Below, one piece after another: positions 53,195 to 61,861 of a stretch of 64,000 bases of DNA. Under the pieces are notes generated by a model. It was not told the origin of the DNA and searched no databases. It saw only the letters and a list, made by a program, of their open reading frames with translations. Within the stretch, counting starts at the first letter, position 1. Each line of letters opens with the position of its first letter. Origin of the DNA: Burkholderia pseudomultivorans (GTDB lineage: Bacteria; Pseudomonadota; Gammaproteobacteria; Burkholderiales; Burkholderiaceae); assembly GCF_001718415.1 (NCBI RefSeq), contig NZ_CP013378.1, forward strand, positions 372,001 to 436,000. The letters run 5' to 3'. The position numbers and the translations under genes are program-made.

Positions 53195-53721
53195 AAAAAA
53201 CGAGACCCCGGATGGTGCAACGGCTCCACATGACCGCCGCATTCGCGATGACGACCGTATTGATGTCGGGTTGCGGCGCATGGCAGGCAACCAAAGAGAT
53301 GACCGCTAACGCGACGAGTGCCGTGTTCGTCGCAAAGGTCAAGCAGATGAATCTGGTGATCGAGAGCCGGGCGGAACTCAACACGGACGGGCGGGGGCAG
53401 TCGCTTCCAGTCGAGCTGAGAATCTATCAGCTAAAGGACTCGAACACGTTCGAAAAGACCGGGTACACGCGGCTGCTCAACGACGACCAGACGCTGCTCA
53501 AGGCCGATTTGCTGGACGGCACGACGAAAACGCTCGCACCTGGGACGACGATCAAGCTGTCGGAGCCGATGAAGGATGGCGCGCAGTTCGTGGGGATCGC
53601 GGGCTTCTTCCTCGACCCGGGTGGGGCGGAGTGGCAGTTGACGATTCCGAAATCGCAGTGGAAGAAAACCGACCCGGTCAAGCTCATCGTGACGGGCAAC
53701 AGGGTGGAACTGGTGCAGTGA
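53191..53721 (+). CDS. TssJ paralogue (second copy), outer-membrane lipoprotein
   Basis: A 176-residue lipoprotein with a basic N-terminus and signal AFAMTTVLMSGC (lipid Cys at residue 28). The mature part has the TssJ pattern: VKQMNLVIESRAELNTDGRG QSLPVELRIYQLKDSNTFEK, LLKADLLDG, AQFVGIAGFFLD. The GTG at 53191 is selected: it lies in a GTGA overlap with tssF2 and six bases after GGAGGG at 53179-53184, whereas the ATG at 53185 abuts that site. Two TssJ lipoproteins in one cluster could bind the same or different TssM surfaces. Confidence 0.88.
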   Translation: MKKTRPRMVQRLHMTAAFAMTTVLMSGCGAWQATKEMTANATSAVFVAKVKQMNLVIESRAELNTDGRGQSLPVELRIYQLKDSNTFEKTGYTRLLNDDQTLLKADLLDGTTKTLAPGTTIKLSEPMKDGAQFVGIAGFFLDPGGAEWQLTIPKSQWKKTDPVKLIVTGNRVELVQ

Positions 53722-53880
53722 ATGGAAAGGTTAGTGGTTACAGGTAGCTGCACATCGATTCTTTCCTTCCTTTACGTCGCTTCTACACGCGACCTCGGTG
53801 AAAGCGAAATTTTCGGGGAGTCAGGCCGCGAGAAAATACCATCATACGAAGTTGTTTCGTGATCTGCTGTAGAGATTTAC

Positions 53881-54546
53881 ATGGTTCACAAATCAATATT
53901 TATATTATTGCTAATTCTGTCCACGTATGTTCGGGGTGAGGTAAGCGTTCCGGGCGAGTCGAGCGCTTTAGAATATGTCAGTGGTAGCGGCGATGTCTAC
54001 CGATCCTTACGCTTTAGACGCAACGATGGCACGATGTTTACCCCTTTCGATGAGGGGCTGAGTTTTTACAAGCCTGCTGCAAACAGTCTGTCTCCAGACA
54101 GGCAATATTCGATCGTGAATTTCTCTGTCCAGGGAGATCTCGGTGAATCCAGTGGTACGTCTGTACAGACCGAGTATCTATGTGCCTTCGTGCGTCTGAA
54201 GGACGGTTGTGTCATACATGTTGCGCAAGATGCAACCTGTGGCGGAGAGTGGCATCCACCCCATCGGTGGTCGATCAACATTGAGCCGATCTTCGATAAT
54301 CCACCTAATGCAGCCCACGTCTATTCAGGTTACTCATCGAAACACAAAAGTGGGTACCGGGTTTCTCAGCCCGCGATCCTAGCCTATCTTGCGGAAGGAA
54401 CTACATTTGACAATTTGCTTGCGTGCGACCCACCAAACTCGGAGAACAGAAGCGTCTACTCGAAACTGCTTATCCAGTTACAGAGAGAGGGCGACGCGGA
54501 AAATGCAACGAAGCTGCGGAAAGTTCTGAGTGGCGGTCGGAATTAA
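53881..54546 (+). CDS. Orphan exported protein at the T6SS border
   Basis: A 221-residue protein with a signal peptide (MVHKSIFILLLILSTYVRGE, cleavage near RGE). The mature part has four or five cysteines (YLCAFVRLKDGC, DATCGGEW, LLACDPPN) and no recognised domain. The DNA is less G+C-rich than the tss genes and uses more A/T-ending codons, as in the immunity genes at 43773-46149. It could be a further immunity-type protein acquired with the system, or an unrelated gene. It has its own 159-bp AT-rich upstream region. Confidence 0.6.
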   Translation: MVHKSIFILLLILSTYVRGEVSVPGESSALEYVSGSGDVYRSLRFRRNDGTMFTPFDEGLSFYKPAANSLSPDRQYSIVNFSVQGDLGESSGTSVQTEYLCAFVRLKDGCVIHVAQDATCGGEWHPPHRWSINIEPIFDNPPNAAHVYSGYSSKHKSGYRVSQPAILAYLAEGTTFDNLLACDPPNSENRSVYSKLLIQLQREGDAENATKLRKVLSGGRN

Positions 54547-54969
54547 ACGTCTATCCAGGTAGTGCGGACGAGCACAATCGCAGTCACAACCCCACCTTCC
54601 TGAACCCGCGAGCCATGCACACAGCGCCAAGCCATGTGAAGCGGCACCCAACCCTCCGAGTCAGGCCGCGCATTCGGCCACGGCGCGCGCCCAGCCCTCT
54701 ACCAAACCTGCCAGCCCCCCGAGCCGCATACCCTTGCGAACCGACGCGACGAGATGGCAGCTATTCAGAAGAGTGGAAGACCGGTAACGGGCACGCGCCC
54801 GACTGCCGTTGCAGGCACCACATCTTCGCGACAGCCGCATGAGCCAACTCGAGCGGGCATTGCACCTCGGCAGGAGAACCATTTCGTTGCGGAATGGCGG
54901 ACTGGATCGCGGCGTCGCGAGTGCCGAAGTCCATCGTGCAGGGTGTACCTGCCGTCCGTTGAAGCGCCA
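54547..54969. other. 423-bp stretch with no clear gene
   Basis: Several open frames exist but none with a convincing start and family-like sequence. The minus frame ending at 54661 reads CHLVASVRKGMRLGGLAGLV EGWARAVAECAA, which looks protein-like but is not recognised. It probably contains insertion-sequence debris, since it abuts the transposase-like gene. Confidence 0.35.
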
Positions 54970-55368
54970 TTATCGATTTTCTCCACTTGCTGCGCCAGTC
55001 GAAGGCGATTTCCTGCGTAACTGACTTTCCGCACACTGCATCATCACCTTGGCATCTTTGCCATACAGCCGGCAAAACGCAGCGCTCAGGATCCCGGAGT
55101 GAATCCACGTAATGAAATACCGATGGCACGTCTGGTATACGGGAAAGTGTTCCGGGATGTCAGACCACGGACGGCGCGTCGAGATTTTCCACAGGATTGC
55201 GTCGAACACTGCGCGGTGGCTTCTTGCGGGCCGGCCTCGCGGATCGTTGCGCCGATGAAACCCCGCGAACAGGTCCGCGATCTGTTGCCACTCGCAGTCT
55301 GTCAGGCCCCGCCCACACGGGAGAGGTGGGCGGTGAGATTGCACCTCGGGTGAAGGTGTGCTCGACAT
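54970..55368 (-). CDS. DUF4096 transposase-like protein (IS5-family N-terminal domain only)
   Basis: A 132-residue protein from ATG 55368. LTDCEWQQIADLFAG, GRPARSHRAVFDAILWKIST and RRPWSDIPEHFPVYQTCHRY FITW match the DUF4096 domain at the N-terminus of IS5-family transposases. The catalytic DDE region that would follow is absent and the frame ends in unrelated sequence. It may be a truncated insertion sequence or one of the short transposase-derived genes common in Burkholderia; an upstream ATG at 55413 is also possible. Confidence 0.7.
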   Translation of the reverse strand: MSSTPSPEVQSHRPPLPCGRGLTDCEWQQIADLFAGFHRRNDPRGRPARSHRAVFDAILWKISTRRPWSDIPEHFPVYQTCHRYFITWIHSGILSAAFCRLYGKDAKVMMQCAESQLRRKSPSTGAASGENR

Positions 55369-55694
55369 AATCGCTCTGTCCTTGGAATTCGGATCAGGAT
55401 ATGAGCGTCGCACCCACCGGGAAATCTTAGATTTTCGAATTTGAGCGGCCGATTCATGCCACCCGTGCCTTACCGGCCCCCATATTTATAGCGCGACGGC
55501 CCGTTTTTTCGAAGCTTTGCGATATGTCTGAATGGTGACTCTCCGTATCGTTTGATATCGGGTGATGACGCTGAAGTTGTGCTGTCCCGAGTGTGTCGGC
55601 GCGTGCCGCCACGCTGATTTTTGCGTCATCGCGTATCTCTCGGGCGCCGGGGCCGTCTGCATCGTGCGTTTCCAACAAGTTCCAAGGAGTCGGC

Positions 55695-56201
55695 ATGGGT
55701 GGTTCGACGACGTTCGGTCGCGCTTTGCACGTGTCCAGGCCAGACGCCGACACGTGTCGCGGAGGTGGTGTGGCAATTCGTGCCTGCAATCTGCAGAGAG
55801 CCCTGACCGTTGTCTTGCCATGTCTCTTCATGGGATTTCTGGGGCTCGCCTTTCACGTGCTTTATGTCAACGCCGTCAGCGAATGGGGTTTTGCGATTTT
55901 CGCCGCAGTGATCGACTTGATGATGGTCGTGCTCATTATCGTGGTGCTCGGCATGGCATTCGACTTGCGGCGCCGGCGAGCCCGGTGCATCGGGGATGTA
56001 AGTGCGGTCGCTCAAAGCGGCGAGGATGCCTCGGACGAACTGTGGACGAACCCCGATAATTCCGGGGCGCGTACGGTCGACTGCACGTTCCAGTCGGACA
56101 TGGTCGGTGGATTTCAGGTACGCTGCTACAACACGAGCTGCCCGCGCTTCGTTGGCGAGTGCTCGGTTGAAACCACGACTATTCCCGGCAAAAAATACTA
56201 A
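55695..56201 (+). CDS. Small inner-membrane protein of unknown function
   Basis: A 168-residue protein with two membrane helices (ALTVVLPCLFMGFLGLAFHV and FAIFAAVIDLMMVVLIIVVL GMAF, about 36-92) and a soluble C-terminal part with four cysteines (VDCTFQ, RCYNTSCPRFVGEC). The ATG at 55695 has a perfect AAGGAG at 55684-55689. The next gene, a response regulator, starts 323 bp away on the same strand. No family is recognised. A cysteine-rich periplasmic tail suggests disulfides or metal binding (inference). Confidence 0.65.
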   Translation: MGGSTTFGRALHVSRPDADTCRGGGVAIRACNLQRALTVVLPCLFMGFLGLAFHVLYVNAVSEWGFAIFAAVIDLMMVVLIIVVLGMAFDLRRRRARCIGDVSAVAQSGEDASDELWTNPDNSGARTVDCTFQSDMVGGFQVRCYNTSCPRFVGECSVETTTIPGKKY

Positions 56202-56524
56202 GTGGTCCTCGTAGAAAATCTTGCCCGGTAATTTGTGCGGCGCGCCGAAACTCCCGGAACGGACTGCGCCGATTATCCGGTCTCTATTCCGGAGTATATG
56301 GCCGGAAGGGAGCCGGAGCCCATTTCGCTGCATTAATTGCCGTGCGGTAACGGCGTAAAGTATAAAATGCCTATTTGGTGCATGGTTGCATTGCAGCAGG
56401 GCGCGGCCAGAGCCAGAACCGGGCGGCGCAGGCGCATGGTCCCTTGCGATAGGGGCGTTCGCTTCGCCAGCCGCCGGTTAGGGTCAGCGTATTTCCCCCA
56501 CACTACGCCAACTCGGGAGAAGCA
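56202..56524 (+). promoter_or_regulatory. Upstream region of the two-component operon
   Basis: A 323-bp gap with no gene. It should contain the promoter of the response regulator/histidine kinase pair. No binding site could be identified; a ribosome site (GGGAGAAGC) ends at about 56522. Confidence 0.35.
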
Positions 56525-57187
56525 ATGTCGAAAATACCGAACCTGACAAGAGTTGCGGTCGCAGACGACCACCCGATCGTGCAACGCGCTGTAGCCGAGT
56601 GCCTCAATGCGCTGCCTGGATTCCAGGTTGTTGCCACCGCGACGTCCGGCGGTAGTTTGCTCACCGAACTGACCCACCACGAAGTCGACCTCATCGTCAC
56701 CGATTACAACATGCAGCAAGGGGAGGAGGACAAGGACGGTCTGCGTCTGGTATCTCACCTCCTGCGCGTGCACGAGGGGACGCCGGTCGTGGTATTCACC
56801 ATGCTGACGAACCCCGGCGTGCTTACACAGCTTTGCCGCATGGGCGTTGCAGGCCTGGTCGGCAAGGACGAGGAATTGACCGAACTGGGGCAAGTCTGCC
56901 TGCGGGTCGTCCGCGGCGGCAAACAGTGTCTTTCATCCGGAATGGAGCATCGGCTTGCGGCTGCCGGCACGGTCAGGCCCGGGCAGGCGGATTTCCAGTC
57001 TCTCACGCAGAAGGAACTGGAGGTGGTGCGGTTGTTCGCGACCGGAATGTCGCTGACCGATATCGCACGGATGCTCAACCGCTCGCTGGGAACAGTCGCA
57101 ACGCAGAAACGCTCCGCGATGCGCAAGCTCCACGTCGAGACCAACGTTGACCTGGTGAGTTGCGCGCGTGAACAGGGGCTCGTTTGA
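56525..57187 (+). CDS. LuxR/NarL-family response regulator (EvgA/BvgA type)
   Basis: A 220-residue regulator. Receiver domain (about 8-125) with acidic pocket VAVADDHPIVQ, phospho-acceptor Asp60 in LIVTDYNM, and a switch Thr in VVVFTMLTNPG and Lys in VGKDEE. The LuxR-type helix-turn-helix follows (about 153-215: LTQKELEVVRLFATGMSLTD IARMLNRSLGTVATQKRSAM RKL). It shares one base with the kinase gene (TGATG), so they form an operon. Phosphorylation is expected from the kinase's HPt domain. Possible targets are surface genes such as the adhesin (inference only). Confidence 0.94.
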   Translation: MSKIPNLTRVAVADDHPIVQRAVAECLNALPGFQVVATATSGGSLLTELTHHEVDLIVTDYNMQQGEEDKDGLRLVSHLLRVHEGTPVVVFTMLTNPGVLTQLCRMGVAGLVGKDEELTELGQVCLRVVRGGKQCLSSGMEHRLAAAGTVRPGQADFQSLTQKELEVVRLFATGMSLTDIARMLNRSLGTVATQKRSAMRKLHVETNVDLVSCAREQGLV

Positions 57188-60100
57188 TGCAGCGCCTTCT
57201 ACATGAGCTCGGCGAGTCGCCGCTGGAAAAATTTCATTCACTCGAAACCAACCTCCGACGCGAACGCAGCGTATTCGCGATCGTGATCGTACTGCTTATC
57301 GCAGCGGCAGCCTCTGTTGCGGCGGCCTCGATCGCCGGTCTGTTCGAAACGTCGTTCAGGCACGAGGAGCAGGCCGCCCGTATCCATGAAAAGGACGTTG
57401 TCGACGAGTTGTTGCAACGTCGTGTCGTGCTGACCACCGCGACTCTCGTGCTGCAGTTGCGGATGGGCGAGGAGCAAAATGGCGTATCCCGTCCCGAAGC
57501 GTTGCATAGTTGTACCGAAATGCCCGGCGTGGTGACGCAGAGCAAGGTTTTGCGCGAGAGTTGCGACGATGCGATGCAGCTGCTCGCGAGTTCGGGCCAG
57601 GCGACAAGCATAGCGATGATACTTGCCGACGGGACGGCCGCTTACGGGCATCTTTTCGCTCCGAATGACTTCATGTCCTTGCATTCGGGTTCTCCTGCCT
57701 CGATGGTCAACGCCATCGTCGCGCGGCTTAACCGTAGGGGGATCAACCCGCTCGAGGCGGCGCAAAGCAAGCAGATAATCTGGTTCGTTGCCGGCGGTGG
57801 TGGCGACGCAACGCCTCACCTGATCGGCGCGTCGCTCATTGCGAAAGACGACCAGCTATATGCGCTGGTTCTCACGAGCGTCGACGCACGCAACCTGGTC
57901 ACACCGCTGGAGCGCTCCGGGCAGGTGCAGGAACCGGTGATTATCGACGCCGAAGGCGTTCCCCTGATCGAGGCGGCCGATTCCGGGCTCGTGCATCGTA
58001 TCGACGAACGACTCGAACTGCGCCAGGACGGGCTCTACCACTGGATCGCAGGGTTCGGCTGGGCGCTGCGGCGGCCGCCGCTCATTGCGGGTTTCGGCCA
58101 TATGATTTACCTGCTGCCCCTCGAGGTGCAGCTGAGGGCCCTGCGCTATGAGCTGATGCTGATCTGCGGCGCAGCGCTGGTCGTTATCGTGTTGCTTTGC
58201 GTGGCGTACCGTTACTGGAATTACCGGTTCCTGTCGCGCATCTACGCGGAAGCCTCTCGGGCGCTTGATACCGAGATGCTCAATCACCTGCTCGTTCATG
58301 CCACCCCGGTCGGCCTCTGCATCGTGCGCCGGGAAAATCTGGAAATCATCGTCGCGAATCCGATTGCGCGTACCGTGATGGGGCTGCGCATCACCGAGAA
58401 CCAGCTCCCCGGCGAGCTTATCGGGGCATTCGAGAAGTCCCTGCAAGGGGTGCAGTCCGATGCGGACGGCTCGCGCATCTTCCAGTTCCCGTTCACACTT
58501 TCGCGACCCAAGAGGCCGCCGCTGCATATCGAAATTACCTACGCGCCGGCAAAACTGAACAAGCAGGATGTGTTCTTCTGCGCAGTCATCGACATGACGT
58601 CGCATCATCAAGCCGAGATCCTGTTGCGCGAGGCGAAGCTGACCAGCGATGCGGCCGCCAAGGCGAAGGTGGCCTTCTTTGCCTCGATGAGCCACGAGAT
58701 CCGAACGCCGCTGTCGTCGCTCGTCGGCAATATCGAACTCGTCGCGCGCGGCCCCCTCGCGCCCGAGCAGCAGGCGCGCGTTCAAGCGATGCAAACCTCG
58801 GCGCGCGGGCTGCTGCAGATCGTGAACGACGTGCTCGACTTCTCCAAGATCGACGTTGGCGAACTCAGCTTGATGGAGGAGTGGTGCAGCGTCGTCGAGC
58901 TGCTGGAAAAGCTTGCGCAGTCCCATGCGCCACTCGCGGTGCAGCAGGGCCTGATGTTCTATACCGTGTTTGACCGGGATATTCCGTCGCGCCTGCTTTT
59001 CGATCCGATTCGCGTCTCGCAGATCGTCAATAATTTGCTGAGCAATGCCTTGAAGTTCACTCCCTCGGGGAAGATCGTCCTGCGTGCGAGCTGGGGAGGC
59101 GGTGTGCTGGTCCTGAGCGTCACGGATTCGGGGATCGGCATTCCCGAGGAACTGAAACAGCGGCTTTTCGTGCCGTTCAGCCAGGGCGACAGCAACCGGC
59201 TCGCTCAGGCGCGCGGAACCGGGCTCGGACTCTCGATCTGCGCGAGGCTGTGCGAGCTGATGAAGGGGCGCATCAGGCTGGACAGCGCAGTGGGAGTCGG
59301 TACGCGCATTACGGTGGAACTGCCCCTCAAGACCTCGGAAGCCGGTCAGGAATCGGAACGTGCGCTGCCTTATCGTCGGCCGGTGATACTGTGCCGGGCG
59401 CAGGAGAACCTCGAGTGGCTCAGCAGCCTGTTCGACCCCGCAGTGGCCGTCATTACGGCAGTGGCCAATCCCGGAGAGCCCATAGACGCGTCCGTGCACG
59501 ATGTCCTGCTCGTCACCGACGAGTACACGGAGAGCGAGGTGCTCGAATGGTGGCGCCGGCCGGGAGCGATTCTGTGGCTCAGCCGCAGCGGGCCGATCAT
59601 TCCTGCGCGGCGCGAAGACGGCGGCGTGGGCGTTTCGATATACAGCCTAGCCGGTATGAGGTCGGCGGCCGCGCTGCTGGGCACGTCACCTCAACAAGCG
59701 CTTGAATCCGGAACAGACAGAAGGACGTCTGAAGGCAAACTTTCCGTCCTTGTCGTCGAAGACAACGTGCTGAACCGCCATCTTCTCGTCGATCAGCTCG
59801 GCACATTCGGCGTCCTCGCGATAGAGGCCACGAATGGCGAGGAGGCGCTTGCATTGTTGGCAAAAGAGCCGGTCAAGGCGGTGATGACGGATATCGATAT
59901 GCCTGTCATGGACGGCTTCCAGCTACTCAGCGAGATGCGACGGCTCGGGTATCGCATCCCGGTCTACGCGGTCAGCGCGAGCGCAAGGCCGGAAGACATC
60001 GCGCAAGGACTGGCTCGCGGCTTCACGGACTATCTGGCGAAGCCGGTGCCGCTCGACGTGCTCGAGAAAGTCGTAGGCGACTTGTCGGCACCTTCGCGGA

Positions 60101-60426
60101 CAGAGGCCGACCAGGACCGAGATGAGACGGTTCCCGGGGTGCCGTCGGTTCCCGACAAATACGTCCCGGGTTTCCTGGAACAGGCGCGCAAGGACATCGA
60201 TGAATTCGCGACGCTCATCCGTGAACGAGATGTCTCCCGACTCAGACGCTGGCTGCATGGCGTGGCGGGCGGCCTTTCCGTTCTGGGCCCATCGGAGCTT
60301 TACGAGCAATGTCAGGAGCTGAGAAGTTACGTCCGCGAGTCGGAAGGTTGGGATGAGGAAATGGAAGCACAGGCCCAGGCGATTCGCGACACGCTCGAGG
60401 GGATGGTATCCGCCCTGCGGCACTGA
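57187..60426 (+). CDS. Hybrid sensor histidine kinase with receiver and HPt domains
   Basis: A 1079-residue inner-membrane phosphorelay kinase. Membrane helices (about 32-55 and 322-343) flank a periplasmic sensor domain of about 265 residues. A PAS-like domain (about 370-480, LLVHATPVGLCIVRRENLEI) follows. HisKA: FFASMSHEIRTPLSSLVGN, His503. HATPase: NNLLSNALKFTPSGKIVL, DSGIGIP, GTGLGLSI. A degenerate receiver-like stretch (about 725-830) precedes a true receiver (VVEDNVLNRHLLVDQLG; MTDIDMPVMDGFQL, Asp902; lysine in YLAKPVPLDV), and an HPt domain (RRWLHGVAGGLSVLG, His1024) ends the protein. This His-Asp-His-Asp order is like BvgS/EvgS/RcsC systems, but the sensor lacks the Venus-flytrap pair of BvgS. 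Confidence 0.93.
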   Translation: MQRLLHELGESPLEKFHSLETNLRRERSVFAIVIVLLIAAAASVAAASIAGLFETSFRHEEQAARIHEKDVVDELLQRRVVLTTATLVLQLRMGEEQNGVSRPEALHSCTEMPGVVTQSKVLRESCDDAMQLLASSGQATSIAMILADGTAAYGHLFAPNDFMSLHSGSPASMVNAIVARLNRRGINPLEAAQSKQIIWFVAGGGGDATPHLIGASLIAKDDQLYALVLTSVDARNLVTPLERSGQVQEPVIIDAEGVPLIEAADSGLVHRIDERLELRQDGLYHWIAGFGWALRRPPLIAGFGHMIYLLPLEVQLRALRYELMLICGAALVVIVLLCVAYRYWNYRFLSRIYAEASRALDTEMLNHLLVHATPVGLCIVRRENLEIIVANPIARTVMGLRITENQLPGELIGAFEKSLQGVQSDADGSRIFQFPFTLSRPKRPPLHIEITYAPAKLNKQDVFFCAVIDMTSHHQAEILLREAKLTSDAAAKAKVAFFASMSHEIRTPLSSLVGNIELVARGPLAPEQQARVQAMQTSARGLLQIVNDVLDFSKIDVGELSLMEEWCSVVELLEKLAQSHAPLAVQQGLMFYTVFDRDIPSRLLFDPIRVSQIVNNLLSNALKFTPSGKIVLRASWGGGVLVLSVTDSGIGIPEELKQRLFVPFSQGDSNRLAQARGTGLGLSICARLCELMKGRIRLDSAVGVGTRITVELPLKTSEAGQESERALPYRRPVILCRAQENLEWLSSLFDPAVAVITAVANPGEPIDASVHDVLLVTDEYTESEVLEWWRRPGAILWLSRSGPIIPARREDGGVGVSIYSLAGMRSAAALLGTSPQQALESGTDRRTSEGKLSVLVVEDNVLNRHLLVDQLGTFGVLAIEATNGEEALALLAKEPVKAVMTDIDMPVMDGFQLLSEMRRLGYRIPVYAVSASARPEDIAQGLARGFTDYLAKPVPLDVLEKVVGDLSAPSRTEADQDRDETVPGVPSVPDKYVPGFLEQARKDIDEFATLIRERDVSRLRRWLHGVAGGLSVLGPSELYEQCQELRSYVRESEGWDEEMEAQAQAIRDTLEGMVSALRH

Positions 60427-60634
60427 CGTGGCTTGTTCTGCTGCACTCGCGGCCGGCGACGAGCCGGTCGATCATTCGAAGATCTAGGATATCAACGCTG
60501 GCTCGATCCGTTTAACATTTATCAACAATGCGGCACCGTTGCGTGGCCATAGGGCCCGCGGTGCGGCATGGACGATTTATTGGGTGACGCGGCGTTAGTG
60601 GCCAAAGGAATTGATCGAGGTCAGTGGCATCGGC

Positions 60635-61468
60635 ATGGGCAGCAAGCCTGATGGAATGATGTCGCCGGTCTCCCTGGAGAGCGATGTGAGCGAGTCAGAC
60701 AAAGATGAACGAATGCATGCATCGAGACAGCCGGAGATCAGTGTGGAATACCAACCCGTCGCCTCGTTGAGGACAGGACTGGTCACCGGATTCGATGCGG
60801 TGCCTCGATGGCATCGCCCATCGGCCGGTTTGTCCGCAGCGGATCGGGAGACGGCGCCGCCGTTTCCTCTGCTTGTCGCCGAAGTATGCGCGCAACTGGA
60901 GAGATGGAACGCACAAGGCAACAAGCCGGCGTTCGTGTCGCTGGCTCTTCCATTGCAGCAGGACAGCCGTTCCGATGGCGTCGGATTGCTTGGCGAGGCG
61001 GTGCGGCAACACCGATTGTCGAGTTCGCAGATTACGCTTGAAATCTCCGCGCAGTTTCTTTCGACCGATACCGCCCGTTTGGGAGCGGAACTGAAGCTGT
61101 TGCGAAAAACGGGATATCGCGTGGCGCTCGCCAACTTCGGGCCCGGCCACGCATCCATTTCGAAATTGATGGAACTGCCGTTGACGGGTGTGAAGTTCGG
61201 GACGTCGTTTACCGCAACGCTCGCCGACTCCGCAACGTCACGCGCCATTCTGACCAGCGTCACGCACCTCGCAAGAGATCTCGGTCTATCCGTGACGGTT
61301 GCCGGTATCGACCGGCAGCGGGAATTCGATGTGCTGCGCGACTATCTCGATCTCTACTGGCAGGGTGCGCTTCTTTGTCCACCCTTGCCGGCTGAGGCAC
61401 TGGCGAAGCGCCTTGAATCCTCCTTTTCCCAGCGGTTTCGATCACAGTGCGCGGGCGTGGACAAATAG
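60635..61468 (+). CDS. Degenerate EAL-domain protein (probably without phosphodiesterase activity)
   Basis: A 277-residue protein with an EAL-like TIM barrel (about 35-265). The aligned core is VEYQPVASLRTGLVTGFDAV PRW, where an active enzyme has E(A)L-xRW; here it is DAV. The ELTE motif is EISAQ, the DDFGTG motif is ANFGPG, KID is KFG, and the late Glu lies in AGID. Most metal-binding residues are thus missing, so it likely binds c-di-GMP weakly or acts as a protein-protein module, as YcgF- or RcsD-like degenerate EAL proteins do. The ATG at 60635 is taken; a TTG at 60611 abuts its ribosome site. It lies 208 bp after the kinase on the same strand. Confidence 0.82.
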   Translation: MGSKPDGMMSPVSLESDVSESDKDERMHASRQPEISVEYQPVASLRTGLVTGFDAVPRWHRPSAGLSAADRETAPPFPLLVAEVCAQLERWNAQGNKPAFVSLALPLQQDSRSDGVGLLGEAVRQHRLSSSQITLEISAQFLSTDTARLGAELKLLRKTGYRVALANFGPGHASISKLMELPLTGVKFGTSFTATLADSATSRAILTSVTHLARDLGLSVTVAGIDRQREFDVLRDYLDLYWQGALLCPPLPAEALAKRLESSFSQRFRSQCAGVDK

Positions 61469-61861
61469 ACCCCCGACCGCTCCGCTTCAGCACTGTCCGC
61501 AACGCGACTGCCCGGCGCTGTCGAATCGTCCATGGCGCGTGACGGACTGACGTCTTGGGGCGACTGTCCCGTTCGAGCTGGCGTCGCGTCTACTCTGATT
61601 GAGAACCCGAGTTGGCTAAGCCGCTGAAGACTTTGTGGCAAGCAGGGTACGGCCACGCCGCGCTGCGGGAAAAGTGCCGCTCGATACATCGTGCCACGCT
61701 CGCCTCTTGCATGGGCAGCGGCGTTCGAGATATCCGCCAGAAGAACCTCACGATGCCGGATCTGTTACATCGCCGCGTGAAGTTCTGCTGGCGGGTGAAG
61801 CCGTTGCGCAAGATGCCGTTGTCGGCCGCCTCTGATGAGCGGCCAACATAAACTGCGGTGC
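61469..61861. other. 393-bp convergent intergenic region
   Basis: Between the EAL gene (plus) and the glycosyltransferase gene (minus). No convincing coding frame, no perfect hairpin with a T tract. A plus-strand frame at 61612-61851 lacks a ribosome site and recognisable motifs. Confidence 0.35.

Noticed and set aside
57856..59499. 547-codon antisense frame inside the hybrid kinase (similar ones at 51107-52654, 24416-26032, 5701-6822 and 1067-1951)
   Set aside because: Each is fully antisense to a recognised gene, composition is Arg/His/Gly-rich with no domain, typical of high-GC shadows.
61612..61851. 79-codon frame after the EAL gene
   Set aside because: No ribosome site and no recognisable motif; treated as intergenic.
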